Of a stretch of DNA of 64,000 nucleotides, positions 41,898 to 50,480 are shown one piece after another (position 1 is the first letter of the stretch; each line of letters starts with the position of its first letter). Below the pieces are notes generated by a model, which was not told the DNA's origin, made no database searches, and worked only from the letters and a program-made list of their open reading frames with translations. Made by a program: the position numbers and the translations under genes. This stretch comes from Oscillospiraceae bacterium (GTDB lineage Bacteria; Bacillota; Clostridia; Oscillospirales; Oscillospiraceae), in contig JAHHRV010000010.1 in the NCBI GenBank assembly GCA_020025595.1, positions 1-64,000 of the forward strand, given 5' to 3'.

Positions 41898-42542
41898 TTA
41901 GTCCTTGGACTTCATCTGCGCCTGCAGATGCATACTCAGAACAGCCAAAGAGCTTGCCATATTCTGAGTCTGAACCAAAATATTATCAGGCACCTCCAAG
42001 TGAGCCGGTGCAAAATTCCAGACGGCCTTGATTCCATTGGCAATCATCAGATCACAAACCTCCTGAGCATGGCTGCTGGGAACCGTGATGATACCCATCA
42101 GGATCTTGTGTGCCTTGCAAAAAGAGGGCAGCTTATCCAATGTATACACAGGCTTTCCGGATTCGTCAATACCGGTTCTGTTTGCATCTACATCAAATGC
42201 TGCAAGGATATTCAGGCCGTACTCATCAAATCCCTGATAACCAAGGAGCGCACAGCCCAGCTTGCCTGCGCCGACCAAAATAGCATCTGTCGTATTGTCA
42301 TAACCCAGGAACTGCTCAATATCATCAATCAGACTCTCTCTCAGATAGCCGATTTTAGGACGGCCGCCATCTGATACCAAAGCCAGATCTTTTCTAACCT
42401 GAACTTCACCCATACCAAGCGCATTTGCAAGTGCCGTTGCAGAAATATGCGCAGGTGCATCCTCTGGCATATTCTTCAAATAGGTCAAATAACCCGGCAA
42501 GCGTTTCAGTACAGACTTTGAAATTTCTTTACGCTCAACCAT
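41898..42542 (-). CDS. rex: Redox-sensing transcriptional repressor Rex
   Basis: A 214-residue NAD(H)-sensing repressor of fermentation genes. The winged helix covers about residues 1-75 (SKSVLKRLPGYLTYLKNM, SATALANALGMGEVQVRKDL); the Rossmann domain has VGAGKLGCALLGYQGF and FDVDANRTG; the C-terminal swapped helix closes it. The frame extends to 42599, but the ATG at 42542 follows TTGGAGG and gives the family's usual length. The promoter lies at 42623-42651. Confidence 0.95.
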   Translation of the reverse strand: MVERKEISKSVLKRLPGYLTYLKNMPEDAPAHISATALANALGMGEVQVRKDLALVSDGGRPKIGYLRESLIDDIEQFLGYDNTTDAILVGAGKLGCALLGYQGFDEYGLNILAAFDVDANRTGIDESGKPVYTLDKLPSFCKAHKILMGIITVPSSHAQEVCDLMIANGIKAVWNFAPAHLEVPDNILVQTQNMASSLAVLSMHLQAQMKSKD

Positions 42543-42622
42543 ATTCGTGTAATCCTCCAACAAATAATCAACAATTCTTTCGCAAAAATCTCTATTCAAT
42601 CTTTATCGATATAATCTCTTGC

Positions 42623-42651
42623 ATTATACCATTAATTCATCCTAATTGCAA
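42623..42651 (-). promoter_or_regulatory. Promoter of rex
   Basis: TTGCAA (42646-42651), 17 bp, TATAAT (42623-42628). Confidence 0.8.
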
Positions 42652-42658
42652 GTAATTT

Positions 42659-43369
42659 CTAAGCGCAGCTTGTCTGTCGCAATAATTCCTTCCGAAGTCT
42701 TAACATAATCCGCTTTTCCAGCCGAGAAATATAGGACTGAGAAATCCCCATTTTTTGTGCCACTTCTTTCTGCGTCAGCTCCTTATAGCCTTCCAGACCA
42801 TAGCGCATGGCGACAATTTCTTTCTCCCGCTGAGGCAAGTGATTCAACGCTTCCCGAAGCAGACGGATATCCACATCGTCCTCCAGCGGCCTGCATACCA
42901 CATCCTCATCTGTGCCCAGAATATCAGACAGCAGCAGCTCATTTCCCTCGCCATCCATGTTGATTGGCTCCTCCAAAGACACTTCACTGCGCTGATTCGT
43001 AATCTTTCGTATGTGCATGAGAATCTCATTTTCTATACAGCGGGATGCATAAGTTGCCAATTTAATATTCTTATCCCGGCGATAGGTTCCGATTGCCTTG
43101 ATCAGACCAATCGTCCCAATGGAGATCAAGTCCTCCAGATTGACACCAGTGTTGTCAAACCTTCTTGCAATGTAAACGACCAATCGAAGATTTCGTTCAA
43201 TCAAAAGCTGCTTTGCGCTTTCATCACCGTTTTCCAGTGCTTCCAGCGCACGCTGTTCATCTTCACCCTTCAACGGAGGCGGCAGGACATCGCTGCCGCC
43301 TATGTAATATACGCATTCGTTCTTCGTTATCAGTCCCAGGAACACCAGTAAATCCATGAGTTTTCCCAT
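42659..43369 (-). CDS. sigE: Sporulation sigma factor SigmaE
   Basis: A 236-residue mother-cell sigma factor. It begins with a short pro-sequence (GKLMDLLVFLGLITKNECVYYIGG), normally cleaved by SpoIIGA, then regions 1.2-2 (LENGDESAKQLLIERNLRLV, NLEDLISIGTIGLIKA) and region 4 (LTQKEVAQKMGISQSYISRL). Its ATG follows GGAGGGG and overlaps the spoIIGA stop by one base. sigG, which often follows, is absent; rex lies downstream. Confidence 0.95.
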   Translation of the reverse strand: MGKLMDLLVFLGLITKNECVYYIGGSDVLPPPLKGEDEQRALEALENGDESAKQLLIERNLRLVVYIARRFDNTGVNLEDLISIGTIGLIKAIGTYRRDKNIKLATYASRCIENEILMHIRKITNQRSEVSLEEPINMDGEGNELLLSDILGTDEDVVCRPLEDDVDIRLLREALNHLPQREKEIVAMRYGLEGYKELTQKEVAQKMGISQSYISRLEKRIMLRLRKELLRQTSCA

Positions 43370-44136
43370 TATACCCCTCCGGTCAGTCCATCATACTCTC
43401 CACCCGGAAAATGCTCCGGAGCAAACGCCACCAGTCTTCTGCCCTTTTTGCCGTCCACTTCCACCTGATCGCATCGCAGTCCCAAAAGGAATCCGCTGCC
43501 CGTGCCCACCGTGTTGTACGGAATCAACCGCAGTCCATCTGCTTCACGCATCTGCAAAGTCTGCACCGGGTTACGAAGCTGATTTTCCTCCAGCCCAAGC
43601 AGCCCTCTGGCAATCTTCGGTCCGGCAATCAGCACCGGTTCCCCGCTGACCGGGTCCCGAAGGGTGTTGCCCGTGTCCCGCAGAGCAAGAAACGAAACCT
43701 TTTTTCCGTTATGAATCAGCTCCACCGGCAGCAGTCTTCTGCCAATGGTCTGGCCGCAGAAGCCCATTCGGCACAGCAGTGCAAGTCCTCCTGCGCTGAG
43801 GATCAGTCCCAGAAATTTACCGGTATGAAAGCTGATTGCAAGCCCTCCGAGGGCCATACTCAGAAAAACGAACAGTGTCCCGCGACTGATGGCGCTGCGA
43901 TTCAGTCCAAAAGCCGCCATGCTGATCACACCCAGAGAAACCAATCTCCACAAGGAGGATGCCAGAAACGCAAATCCCGGAACCAGACACAGCCCGGAAT
44001 ATCCGCTTCCAAATACAGCGGCTGCCGCAGCTCTTCCGATTCCGGGCGGGTATCCCGACAATCGATTCACCCCAAGCAGCAGCATCCAGTCCACCAGGAA
44101 ATTAAGCCCCATCACGCCATCCAGATACACAACCAT
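43369..44136 (-). CDS. spoIIGA: Pro-SigmaE processing peptidase SpoIIGA
   Basis: A 255-residue protein: five N-terminal hydrophobic segments (from MVVYLDGVMGLNFLVDWMLL to about residue 130) and a C-terminal aspartic-protease domain with ALRDTGNTLRDPVSGEPVLI, the single DTGN catalytic motif that dimerises to form the active site. It activates pro-SigmaE at the septum. The frame extends to 44247, but the ATG at 44136 follows AGGGGAG and matches the family start. The gene pair spoIIGA-sigE is diagnostic for spore-formers. Confidence 0.93.
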   Translation of the reverse strand: MVVYLDGVMGLNFLVDWMLLLGVNRLSGYPPGIGRAAAAAVFGSGYSGLCLVPGFAFLASSLWRLVSLGVISMAAFGLNRSAISRGTLFVFLSMALGGLAISFHTGKFLGLILSAGGLALLCRMGFCGQTIGRRLLPVELIHNGKKVSFLALRDTGNTLRDPVSGEPVLIAGPKIARGLLGLEENQLRNPVQTLQMREADGLRLIPYNTVGTGSGFLLGLRCDQVEVDGKKGRRLVAFAPEHFPGGEYDGLTGGV

Positions 44137-44274
44137 GCTCCCCTGTCCCCCTTCCAAACAGCATGGCAAAAGTATATCCCCGACCAGATGCAAATGCAGT
44201 CGCAACCCACTATGACTTTTACCGCAATGTATCCATTTTAGTGCCACAAATCCTGCCTCAGCACCCCCAGAACC

Positions 44275-44309
44275 AAAAAAGCGGCAGTTACATTACGCAA
44301 CTGCCGTTT
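44275..44309 (-). terminator. Terminator of the rarA-DUF951 operon
   Basis: Stem AAACGGCAGTT / AACTGCCGCTTTTTT leftward, just after the DUF951 stop. Confidence 0.8.
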
Positions 44310-44316
44310 CAATGTG

Positions 44317-44511
44317 TCATGTTTTCGGTTCTTCTTTTCGCTCGATACTGCGAATGTTTTTTTCGATCTTATGCCGGGGCTGCATCACTTCATGTCCGCA
44401 CCCCATGCATTTCATGCGGAAATCTGCGCCGGTTCTCAGAACCTGCCACCGCTTTTCTCCGCAGGGATGCGCTTTTTTCATCACCAGAATATCTCCGATC
44501 CGAACATCCAT
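44317..44511 (-). CDS. DUF951 family protein
   Basis: A 64-residue protein matching DUF951: VRIGDILVMKKAHPCGEKRW, then WQVLRTGADFRMKCMGCGHEV. The Cys in HPCG and CMGC suggests a zinc site. The family is small, basic and conserved in Firmicutes, with no known function. It starts one base after the rarA stop, so both are co-transcribed. Confidence 0.88.
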   Translation of the reverse strand: MDVRIGDILVMKKAHPCGEKRWQVLRTGADFRMKCMGCGHEVMQPRHKIEKNIRSIERKEEPKT

Positions 44512-44512
44512 C

Positions 44513-45781
44513 TTAGCGCTCCTTTCCCTTAATCAGATCCCAGTAGGTCTTGGCTGCCTGCTCCAGTTTGTTGGGGCCGTACTCATAATACCGCTTTCCA
44601 GCCAGATCATCCGGAAGATACTGCTGCTTCACCCAGTGATTGGGATAGTTATGGGGATACAGATACCCCTGAGCACGCTCCTGAGTATAGGTATCTGCAT
44701 GGACATTCTGCAGCTGTCTGGGAAAGCCGAGGCCCTTACCCGCACGGACATCCGCTCCTGCAGCATTGATTGCAGCATAGGCAGAATTGGACTTGGGCGA
44801 AGTCGCCATGAGCACCGCAGCATCCGCCAGAGGAATCCGGGCTTCCGGCATTCCCAGCATCAGTGCCGCATCCACGGCGGATTTTACAATGGGGATGATC
44901 TGCGGATATGCCAGTCCAATGTCCTCGCACGCAATGACCATCAGCCGTCTGCAGGCAGATTGCATCTGCCCGGCCTCCAGCAGCCGCGCCAGATAATGAA
45001 CCGCCGCATCCGGGTCCGAGCCGCGGATGGACTTCTGTAAAGCCGACAGCAGATCGTAATAGTTGTCTCCATCCCGGTCTGCACGAAGGGCGCTCTTCTG
45101 TGTCACCGCAACGGCATCTGCCATTGTCAGCTCCAGCTGATCACCGTCAGGCACACCGGCAGAAAACAGAACCTCTACAGCATTGATTGCCTTGCGCAGA
45201 TCACCGCCGCAGGCTCCTGCCACATACTCAAGGGCACCGTCTTCCGCTTTTGCGGTAAGGCCCGTCCGCTCTTCCATAAAGCGCACACCACGCTGCACTG
45301 CCTTCAGCGCAGCCGCTGCATCGATTTGTTTGAACTCAAAGACGGTAGAACGGCTCAGAATTGCGTTAAACACATAGAAATAAGGATTTTCCGTGGTGGA
45401 TGCAATCAATGTGATTTTTCCGTTTTCAATAAACTCAAGCAGGGACTGCTGCTGCTTTTTATTAAAGGACTGAATCTCATCCAGGTACAGCAATACACCC
45501 TCCGGGGCCAGAAATGTATCCAGCTGCGAAACAATTTCCTTGATATCCGCCGTTGATGCCGTTGTTGCATTCAGTTTGAACAGCTTTCGGTGGGTCTGTT
45601 TTGCAATGATATTGGCAACCGTGGTTTTACCCGTACCGGAAGGGCCGTAAAAAATCATATTGGGAACCTTTCCGGAGTCGATCAGACGCCGAAGAATGGC
45701 ACCCTCCCCCAGAATATGATCCTGACCAAACACATCATCCAATGATGTCGGGCGGAGCAAGTCCGCCAAAGGCTGATACAT
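44513..45781 (-). CDS. rarA: Replication-associated recombination protein RarA/MgsA
   Basis: A 422-residue AAA+ ATPase acting at stalled replication forks. It begins MYQPLADLLRPTSLDDVFGQ; Walker A is YGPSGTGKTT, Walker B LLYLDEIQSFN, sensor I IASTTENPYF, and the MgsA C-terminal oligomerisation region has RGSDPDAAVHYLARLLEAG. The frame extends to 45934, but the ATG at 45781 follows GGGAGG. A consensus promoter lies at 45810-45838, back to back with nth. Confidence 0.93.
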   Translation of the reverse strand: MYQPLADLLRPTSLDDVFGQDHILGEGAILRRLIDSGKVPNMIFYGPSGTGKTTVANIIAKQTHRKLFKLNATTASTADIKEIVSQLDTFLAPEGVLLYLDEIQSFNKKQQQSLLEFIENGKITLIASTTENPYFYVFNAILSRSTVFEFKQIDAAAALKAVQRGVRFMEERTGLTAKAEDGALEYVAGACGGDLRKAINAVEVLFSAGVPDGDQLELTMADAVAVTQKSALRADRDGDNYYDLLSALQKSIRGSDPDAAVHYLARLLEAGQMQSACRRLMVIACEDIGLAYPQIIPIVKSAVDAALMLGMPEARIPLADAAVLMATSPKSNSAYAAINAAGADVRAGKGLGFPRQLQNVHADTYTQERAQGYLYPHNYPNHWVKQQYLPDDLAGKRYYEYGPNKLEQAAKTYWDLIKGKER

Positions 45782-45809
45782 AGAATCCGCCTCCCTTAAA
45801 ATTTGTCTC

Positions 45810-45838
45810 ATTATAGCACAAATGTACGCTATTGGCAA
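45810..45838 (-). promoter_or_regulatory. Promoter of rarA-DUF951
   Basis: TTGCCA (45833-45838), 17 bp, TATAAT (45810-45815). Confidence 0.75.
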
Positions 45839-45912
45839 CTGAGATTTTATTTTACTCTTTCTTTCCTTGCAAAAATGTGATAAAATGTCGAAAAAAGAAC
45901 AGGAGCATACAT

Positions 45913-46542
45913 ATGAATGAAAAAGTTCTGTCAATTATCGATATTCTGAAGCAAAAGTATCCGGATGCCCTGTGCGCCCTTCACTATAAGAAAGATTATG
46001 AGCTGATGATCGCCGTGCGGCTCTCTGCCCAATGTACCGATGCCCGTGTAAATCTGGTTACGCCGGGGCTGTTTGCAGCCTATCCCACGCTGGAAGCTAT
46101 GGCCTCCGCCGACATCAGCGATGTGGAAGAGCATGTCCGCTCCTGCGGATTTTACAAGCACAAGGCAAGAGATATCGTGCTTGCCTGTCAGATGCTACTG
46201 ACCGACTATAATGGGAAAGTCCCCGGAACCATGGAAGAGCTTCTCCGGCTGCCGGGTGTCGGTCGCAAGACTGCGAATCTTCTTCTGGGAGACCTCTACG
46301 CCGAACCCGGAAGCGTTGTCTGCGATACCCACTGCATCCGCATCTGCGGCCGTCTGGGCTTGTCCCAGGGAAAGGACCCGGAAAAGGTAGAGCGCCAGCT
46401 CCGTGCCATTCTGCCTCCCGAAGAAAGTTCCGATTTCTGTCACAGGATCGTCCTGTTCGGTCGGGAAATCTGTACCGCAAGGAACCCCAAATGCGCCGAA
46501 TGTCCCCTTGCAATTTATTGCACAGAAATAAATAAAGTCTGA
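45913..46542 (+). CDS. nth: Endonuclease III (Fe-S DNA glycosylase)
   Basis: A 209-residue bifunctional glycosylase/AP lyase removing oxidised pyrimidines. Helix-hairpin-helix with catalytic Lys in LPGVGRKTANLLLG, catalytic Asp in VCDTHCIR, and the C-terminal 4Fe-4S ligands CTARNPKCAECPLAIYC. The ATG at 45913 follows AGGAG; earlier in-frame codons lack a site. The flippase gene follows after 49 bp. Confidence 0.95.
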   Translation: MNEKVLSIIDILKQKYPDALCALHYKKDYELMIAVRLSAQCTDARVNLVTPGLFAAYPTLEAMASADISDVEEHVRSCGFYKHKARDIVLACQMLLTDYNGKVPGTMEELLRLPGVGRKTANLLLGDLYAEPGSVVCDTHCIRICGRLGLSQGKDPEKVERQLRAILPPEESSDFCHRIVLFGREICTARNPKCAECPLAIYCTEINKV

Positions 46543-46547
46543 GTCAT

Positions 46548-46587
46548 AATCCCCCCTGGTCCTGAATACAATGGACAAGGGGGGATT
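46548..46587 (+). promoter_or_regulatory. Hairpin enclosing the ribosome binding site of the flippase gene
   Basis: AATCCCCCCTGGTCC (46548-46562) pairs with GGACAAGGGGGGATT (46573-46587), one mismatch in 15, loop 10. The right arm contains the AAGGGGGG ribosome binding site, and the ATG lies at 46592. No T run follows, so it is not a typical terminator. Confidence 0.6.
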
Positions 46588-46591
46588 GTCC

Positions 46592-48094
46592 ATGTCCAGA
46601 AAGCTGCCCATTGTCTATGGTGCATTTATGCTCACCGCAGTGAATCTGCTGCTGCGTTTTTTCGGAACTGCATTTCAGGTATATCTGTCTGCCACCATCG
46701 GCCCGGCCGGAGTCGGCCTGCTGCACCTGATTCTGTCTGTCTCAGGACTTGCCATGACCGCCGGCATCGCAGGCATTCGAACCACCGCCATGTACCTTGC
46801 TGCTGAGGAACTGGGGCGCAAACAGCACGAAAACATCCGCTGGACACTGTCCGGGTGTTTTTTATACTGCATTGCCAGCTCCAGTGCGATTTGCATAGCG
46901 CTATATGTCACCGCGCCGTACATTGCACAGCACTGGATCGGCAACATGGATGCTCTGCCCTCGCTACGCACCTTCGCCGCTTTTATGCCCATCAGCTGTC
47001 TTTGCGGTGTGCTTTCTGCCTACTTTATCGCAGCGAACAAAATCGGCACTCTGGCTGCGGTAGAGGTCGCTGAGCAATTCGTGTCCATCGGTGTTACGGT
47101 GATGATTCTATTGACGATTCCGCTGGGTGACACCGCCGGAGCCTGTCAGGCCGTAATTTTCGGAAACTGCTCCGGTTCCGTTTTATCGCTATTGTGTCTG
47201 CTGATTCTTTTCAGGAGGAACACCTTCTCTCAAGTCAACCGCTTCCCTGTTTTCAGGCGCATCTGCTCCACCGCCGCGCCCCTTGCATTGGCTGACGATC
47301 TGAAAGCCGGAATTTCCTCTCTGGAGCATCTGATGGTACCCCGGCGGCTGGCGCTTTATCCTCTGGTTTCCGACCCACTTGCCACCTTTGGTATGATCGC
47401 CGGTATGGTGTTTCCGGTGATGATGTTTCCTGCGGCGATTCTGTATTCTCTGGTGGATCTGCTGATTCCGGAGCTTGCCCGATGTGCCGCTGTGGGCAGC
47501 CGGGAACGGATTCAATATCTCATGCGCCGCAATCTTCGAGTCACCCTGATCTATGGGCTGATCTGCGGGAGCGGGCTGTATCTGCTGTCTGATTTCCTGT
47601 GTCAGTGGCTGTATCCCGGGTTGGATGTGGCAAAGTACTTACGAATGTTCTCTTTTCTGGTTCCCATGCTGTACTGCGACATCATTACCGACGGTATGAC
47701 AAAGGGTCTGGGCCAGCAGCGATCCTGTGTCCGTTACAACATCATCTCGAATGCCATCGATGTCATCATGCTGTTTTTCCTCCTGCCCCAACTCGGGATC
47801 ACGGGATATTTTATCAGCTTTCTGATTTCCCATGTATTAAACTTCGTACTGAGCATTCGGCGTCTGCTGCGCATTGGAAAAATCACAGTCAATCTGTATT
47901 ATCCATGCTTTGCGATTATCGCCTGTCTGATTGCCGCATTTGGTGCAAACACCTTCACCGGCGTCATCCGAAGAATTCTGTCATTTTCCGGACTTTTCTT
48001 CTGCCTGTGCTATTTCTTCGGTGTGATTACCGCTGTAGACCTGCACTGGCTCTGTAATCTGCTCAAAAACAAAGAAAGCCTGCCGTCCAACTGA
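46592..48094 (+). CDS. SpoVB/MurJ-like polysaccharide flippase
   Basis: A 500-residue polytopic protein of the MVF/MATE-like lipid-flippase superfamily. The N-terminal LLRFFGTAFQVYLSATIGPAG and GLLHLILSVSGLAMTAGIAG are typical of stage V sporulation protein B, which moves cortex precursors over the forespore membrane. About 13-14 hydrophobic segments. The ATG at 46592 follows GGGGGG within a hairpin. The exact family member (SpoVB, YtgP) cannot be settled by eye. Confidence 0.85.
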   Translation: MSRKLPIVYGAFMLTAVNLLLRFFGTAFQVYLSATIGPAGVGLLHLILSVSGLAMTAGIAGIRTTAMYLAAEELGRKQHENIRWTLSGCFLYCIASSSAICIALYVTAPYIAQHWIGNMDALPSLRTFAAFMPISCLCGVLSAYFIAANKIGTLAAVEVAEQFVSIGVTVMILLTIPLGDTAGACQAVIFGNCSGSVLSLLCLLILFRRNTFSQVNRFPVFRRICSTAAPLALADDLKAGISSLEHLMVPRRLALYPLVSDPLATFGMIAGMVFPVMMFPAAILYSLVDLLIPELARCAAVGSRERIQYLMRRNLRVTLIYGLICGSGLYLLSDFLCQWLYPGLDVAKYLRMFSFLVPMLYCDIITDGMTKGLGQQRSCVRYNIISNAIDVIMLFFLLPQLGITGYFISFLISHVLNFVLSIRRLLRIGKITVNLYYPCFAIIACLIAAFGANTFTGVIRRILSFSGLFFCLCYFFGVITAVDLHWLCNLLKNKESLPSN

Positions 48095-48109
48095 GACGGC
48101 AGGCTTTTT
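48073..48109. terminator. Shared convergent terminator
   Basis: Stem AAAGCCTGCCGTC / GACGGCAGGCTTT between the flippase and pepD. Confidence 0.85.
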
Positions 48110-48110
48110 G

Positions 48111-49559
48111 TTACATCGCTTTCAGAGTTGCCAGGAGGAATTCCCACACACGGCGGGTGGATTCAATCTCCAGGCGCTCCCGGTTGGTGTGAATGTCATG
48201 CATCTGGGGTCCGATGGACACAGCATCCAGATTTTCAATCTTCTCACCAAACAGGCCGCACTCCAGGCCGGCATGAATGCTGACGACCTCAGGCTTCTGG
48301 CCGAACATCTTTTCGTACTCGGCAACCATGGTATCACGAAGCTCGGAATCTTTTCTGTATTCCCAGGCAGGATAATCGCCGCTGCCGGAGAAAGAAGCAC
48401 CGTACATCTTTGCAAGGTCTTCCAGCTTCTGCATCAGCTCTTCCTTCTCCTGGTTGACGCTGGAGCGTACAGAGAAGGTCATCTTGAAGCAGTCGCCATC
48501 CAGTTTGATGATACCCAGATTCAGACTGGTCTGAACCAGTTCGGGCATATCCGCACACATTGCCTGAACCGCATTGGGAGCGGCACACAACAGGCCAATA
48601 ATCTTGTCCGTATCCTGAGTGGACAGTGCATTGCCGCCCAGAGCGTCAATATTATCAGCTGTCACGATGGCATTAGGCTCTGCATACTCAGCACGGATCT
48701 TCTCCTGAAGCTCCTGAGCAATATCGTTGATCTGCTCGATATCCATGCCCATTGCAACCAGACTTGCGGTGCAGGAACGGGTGATAGCGTTGTCCTTTGT
48801 GCCGCCCTCGATTGCGGTCAGGCACAGCGGCATACGCTTCTTCACTTCGTCCAGGAACATACCCATGACCTTGTTGGCATTGGCACGGTTCTTATCAATT
48901 TCAACGCCGGAATGACCGCCAACCAGGCCGTCAACCGTCAGCTTCACACAGGGGCCGTAAACAGCATGGCGGGAAATGGGCAATTCAATCGCTGCACAGG
49001 CACCGCCTGCGCAGGAAACCGTGAAGACACCCTCTTCTTCAGAGTCGATATTGATCATTTTCTTTCCCTTCAGAGAAGAAAGGTCTATACCGACAGCACC
49101 GAACATACCGGTTTCCTCGTCCACGGTGATCACCACTTCCAGAGGAGGATGGGGGATGCTCTGATCTGCCAGCAGAGCCAGGCAGTATGCAACAGCAATG
49201 CCGTCGTCGCCGCCCAGTGTGGTTCCTCTGGCAAAGACGCAGGTATCATCGTGAGTCACATCCAGGCCGTCAACAGCAAAGTCAATGGAGCAGTCTGCAT
49301 CCTTTTCGCAGACCATATCCATGTGGCCCTGCAGAATCACGCTCTCGTGATCTTCATAGCCTGCCGTTCCGTCCTGGAAAATCACAACATTGTTCAGCTC
49401 ATCCTGAATGTATCTCAGGCCATGCTCTTTGGCAAAGGACACCAGATAATCGCTGATCATCTTAGTGTTGCCAGAACCATGAGGAATAGAGCAGAGTTTT
49501 TCAAAATAACCAAATACAGCCGCAGGCTCCAGGCCTGCCAGTTTTTCTGCTTTCATCAT
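48111..49559 (-). CDS. pepD: Aminoacyl-histidine dipeptidase (M20C)
   Basis: A 482-residue zinc peptidase splitting Xaa-His dipeptides. Metal-site motifs: LQGHMDMV, TLGGDDGIA (bridging Asp), VDEETGMFGA (catalytic Glu), and the C-terminal IHAGLECGLF. Full length for PepD. AGGAGG precedes two adjacent ATGs. It is the last gene of a minus-strand run from 53049. Confidence 0.95.
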   Translation of the reverse strand: MMKAEKLAGLEPAAVFGYFEKLCSIPHGSGNTKMISDYLVSFAKEHGLRYIQDELNNVVIFQDGTAGYEDHESVILQGHMDMVCEKDADCSIDFAVDGLDVTHDDTCVFARGTTLGGDDGIAVAYCLALLADQSIPHPPLEVVITVDEETGMFGAVGIDLSSLKGKKMINIDSEEEGVFTVSCAGGACAAIELPISRHAVYGPCVKLTVDGLVGGHSGVEIDKNRANANKVMGMFLDEVKKRMPLCLTAIEGGTKDNAITRSCTASLVAMGMDIEQINDIAQELQEKIRAEYAEPNAIVTADNIDALGGNALSTQDTDKIIGLLCAAPNAVQAMCADMPELVQTSLNLGIIKLDGDCFKMTFSVRSSVNQEKEELMQKLEDLAKMYGASFSGSGDYPAWEYRKDSELRDTMVAEYEKMFGQKPEVVSIHAGLECGLFGEKIENLDAVSIGPQMHDIHTNRERLEIESTRRVWEFLLATLKAM

Positions 49560-49575
49560 TTGAGCCTCCTAAAAA

Positions 49576-49797
49576 TTACTCGCCGCGCTCCTGACGGATG
49601 ACCTTGCCCATGTTCCACAGTCTTACAACTGCGCGGGTAGCCTCTTCCTTTTCTGCATCATTGTCATACTCGGAATAGACTGTGTGAGCACCGCAGTCGG
49701 CGCACTCTACATACACACACCAGCCGCCTTCGTGCAGGATCATACCATTGCCTCTGCAGTTGGGGCACTCTTCCAGTTCAAAAAATTCTTTTTCCAT
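49576..49797 (-). CDS. Small zinc-ribbon protein, Lar-like
   Basis: A 73-residue protein with two Cys pairs, CPNCRGNG and CADCG, separated by a strand-rich stretch (WCVYVEC), then EATRAVVRLWNMGK. This layout resembles the Lar restriction-alleviation family, usually phage- or plasmid-borne. It sits between DUF2344 and pepD with AGGAG before the ATG. Zinc binding is likely; the function is unproven. Confidence 0.65.
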   Translation of the reverse strand: MEKEFFELEECPNCRGNGMILHEGGWCVYVECADCGAHTVYSEYDNDAEKEEATRAVVRLWNMGKVIRQERGE

Positions 49798-49820
49798 ATC
49801 TGTAACACTCCTATGATAAA

Positions 49821-50480
49821 TTATCGAAAAACCTCACCGTTGGAAGTACGAACTTCCTCCCGGCGGATTCGGGAAAAATCAGGTTTCGCATTCTCGCAGT
49901 AAATCTCTACCGCTGATACAATCTGACTGGGATTCAGGCTGGGATTCTGTGCGCAGATTCGGGCCTTCAGTTCGACTTCGTGCTCGTTTATCTGGGCCAC
50001 CTCCATGCTCTGAATCATGGGGATGATGTTCTGTTCCACGGGGCCATTCTTGCTCTTCTTCGTCACAAGAACCTCTTCCCGAGAGAAAAGCTCCTGAATC
50101 TGCCCGACGGCATTTTCGGGGACTCCGTTGTCGTATTCCAATGTGATGGTGCAGTCCAGATGGGTAAGCTCCTTGACTTTTCTGGAACTGTCATAAACCT
50201 CCAGCACACGCACACCAGCCGGCATTGTCTGATTCAGCCGCTGTTTGATCTCCTCAAAGGGCAGCTGCTGGTCAACCAGCTCGAAATCCAGAATTTCGCA
50301 TTTGCTTTCCACGCCGACACTCAGCGGCAGCGCAATGGAAACCATGGCTCTGGGATTGAAGCCCTGGGTGTGCTTCAGATTCATGCCTCCGCGCTTGAAG
50401 GTTCTCTGAAACAGGCGCATCAGATCCAGATGGGAAATCCAGATACCGTCTCCGGTTTTCTCAAACAGAATTCTATTCAT
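49821..50480 (-). CDS. Radical-SAM-associated protein (TIGR03936/DUF2344)
   Basis: A 219-residue protein of the family found next to, or fused with, the TIGR03960 radical-SAM enzyme. It opens with RILFEKTGDGIWISHLDLMR and has HTQGFNPRAMVSIALPLSVG, both family hallmarks. The ATG at 50480 follows GGAAGGAGG. It overlaps the radical-SAM gene by eight bases. Together they are thought to modify a ribosome- or RNA-linked target; the reaction is unknown. Confidence 0.88.
   Translation of the reverse strand: MNRILFEKTGDGIWISHLDLMRLFQRTFKRGGMNLKHTQGFNPRAMVSIALPLSVGVESKCEILDFELVDQQLPFEEIKQRLNQTMPAGVRVLEVYDSSRKVKELTHLDCTITLEYDNGVPENAVGQIQELFSREEVLVTKKSKNGPVEQNIIPMIQSMEVAQINEHEVELKARICAQNPSLNPSQIVSAVEIYCENAKPDFSRIRREEVRTSNGEVFR

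Noticed and set aside
48108..49601. Long plus-strand frame opposite pepD
   Set aside because: Antisense shadow; the minus-strand product has all the peptidase motifs.
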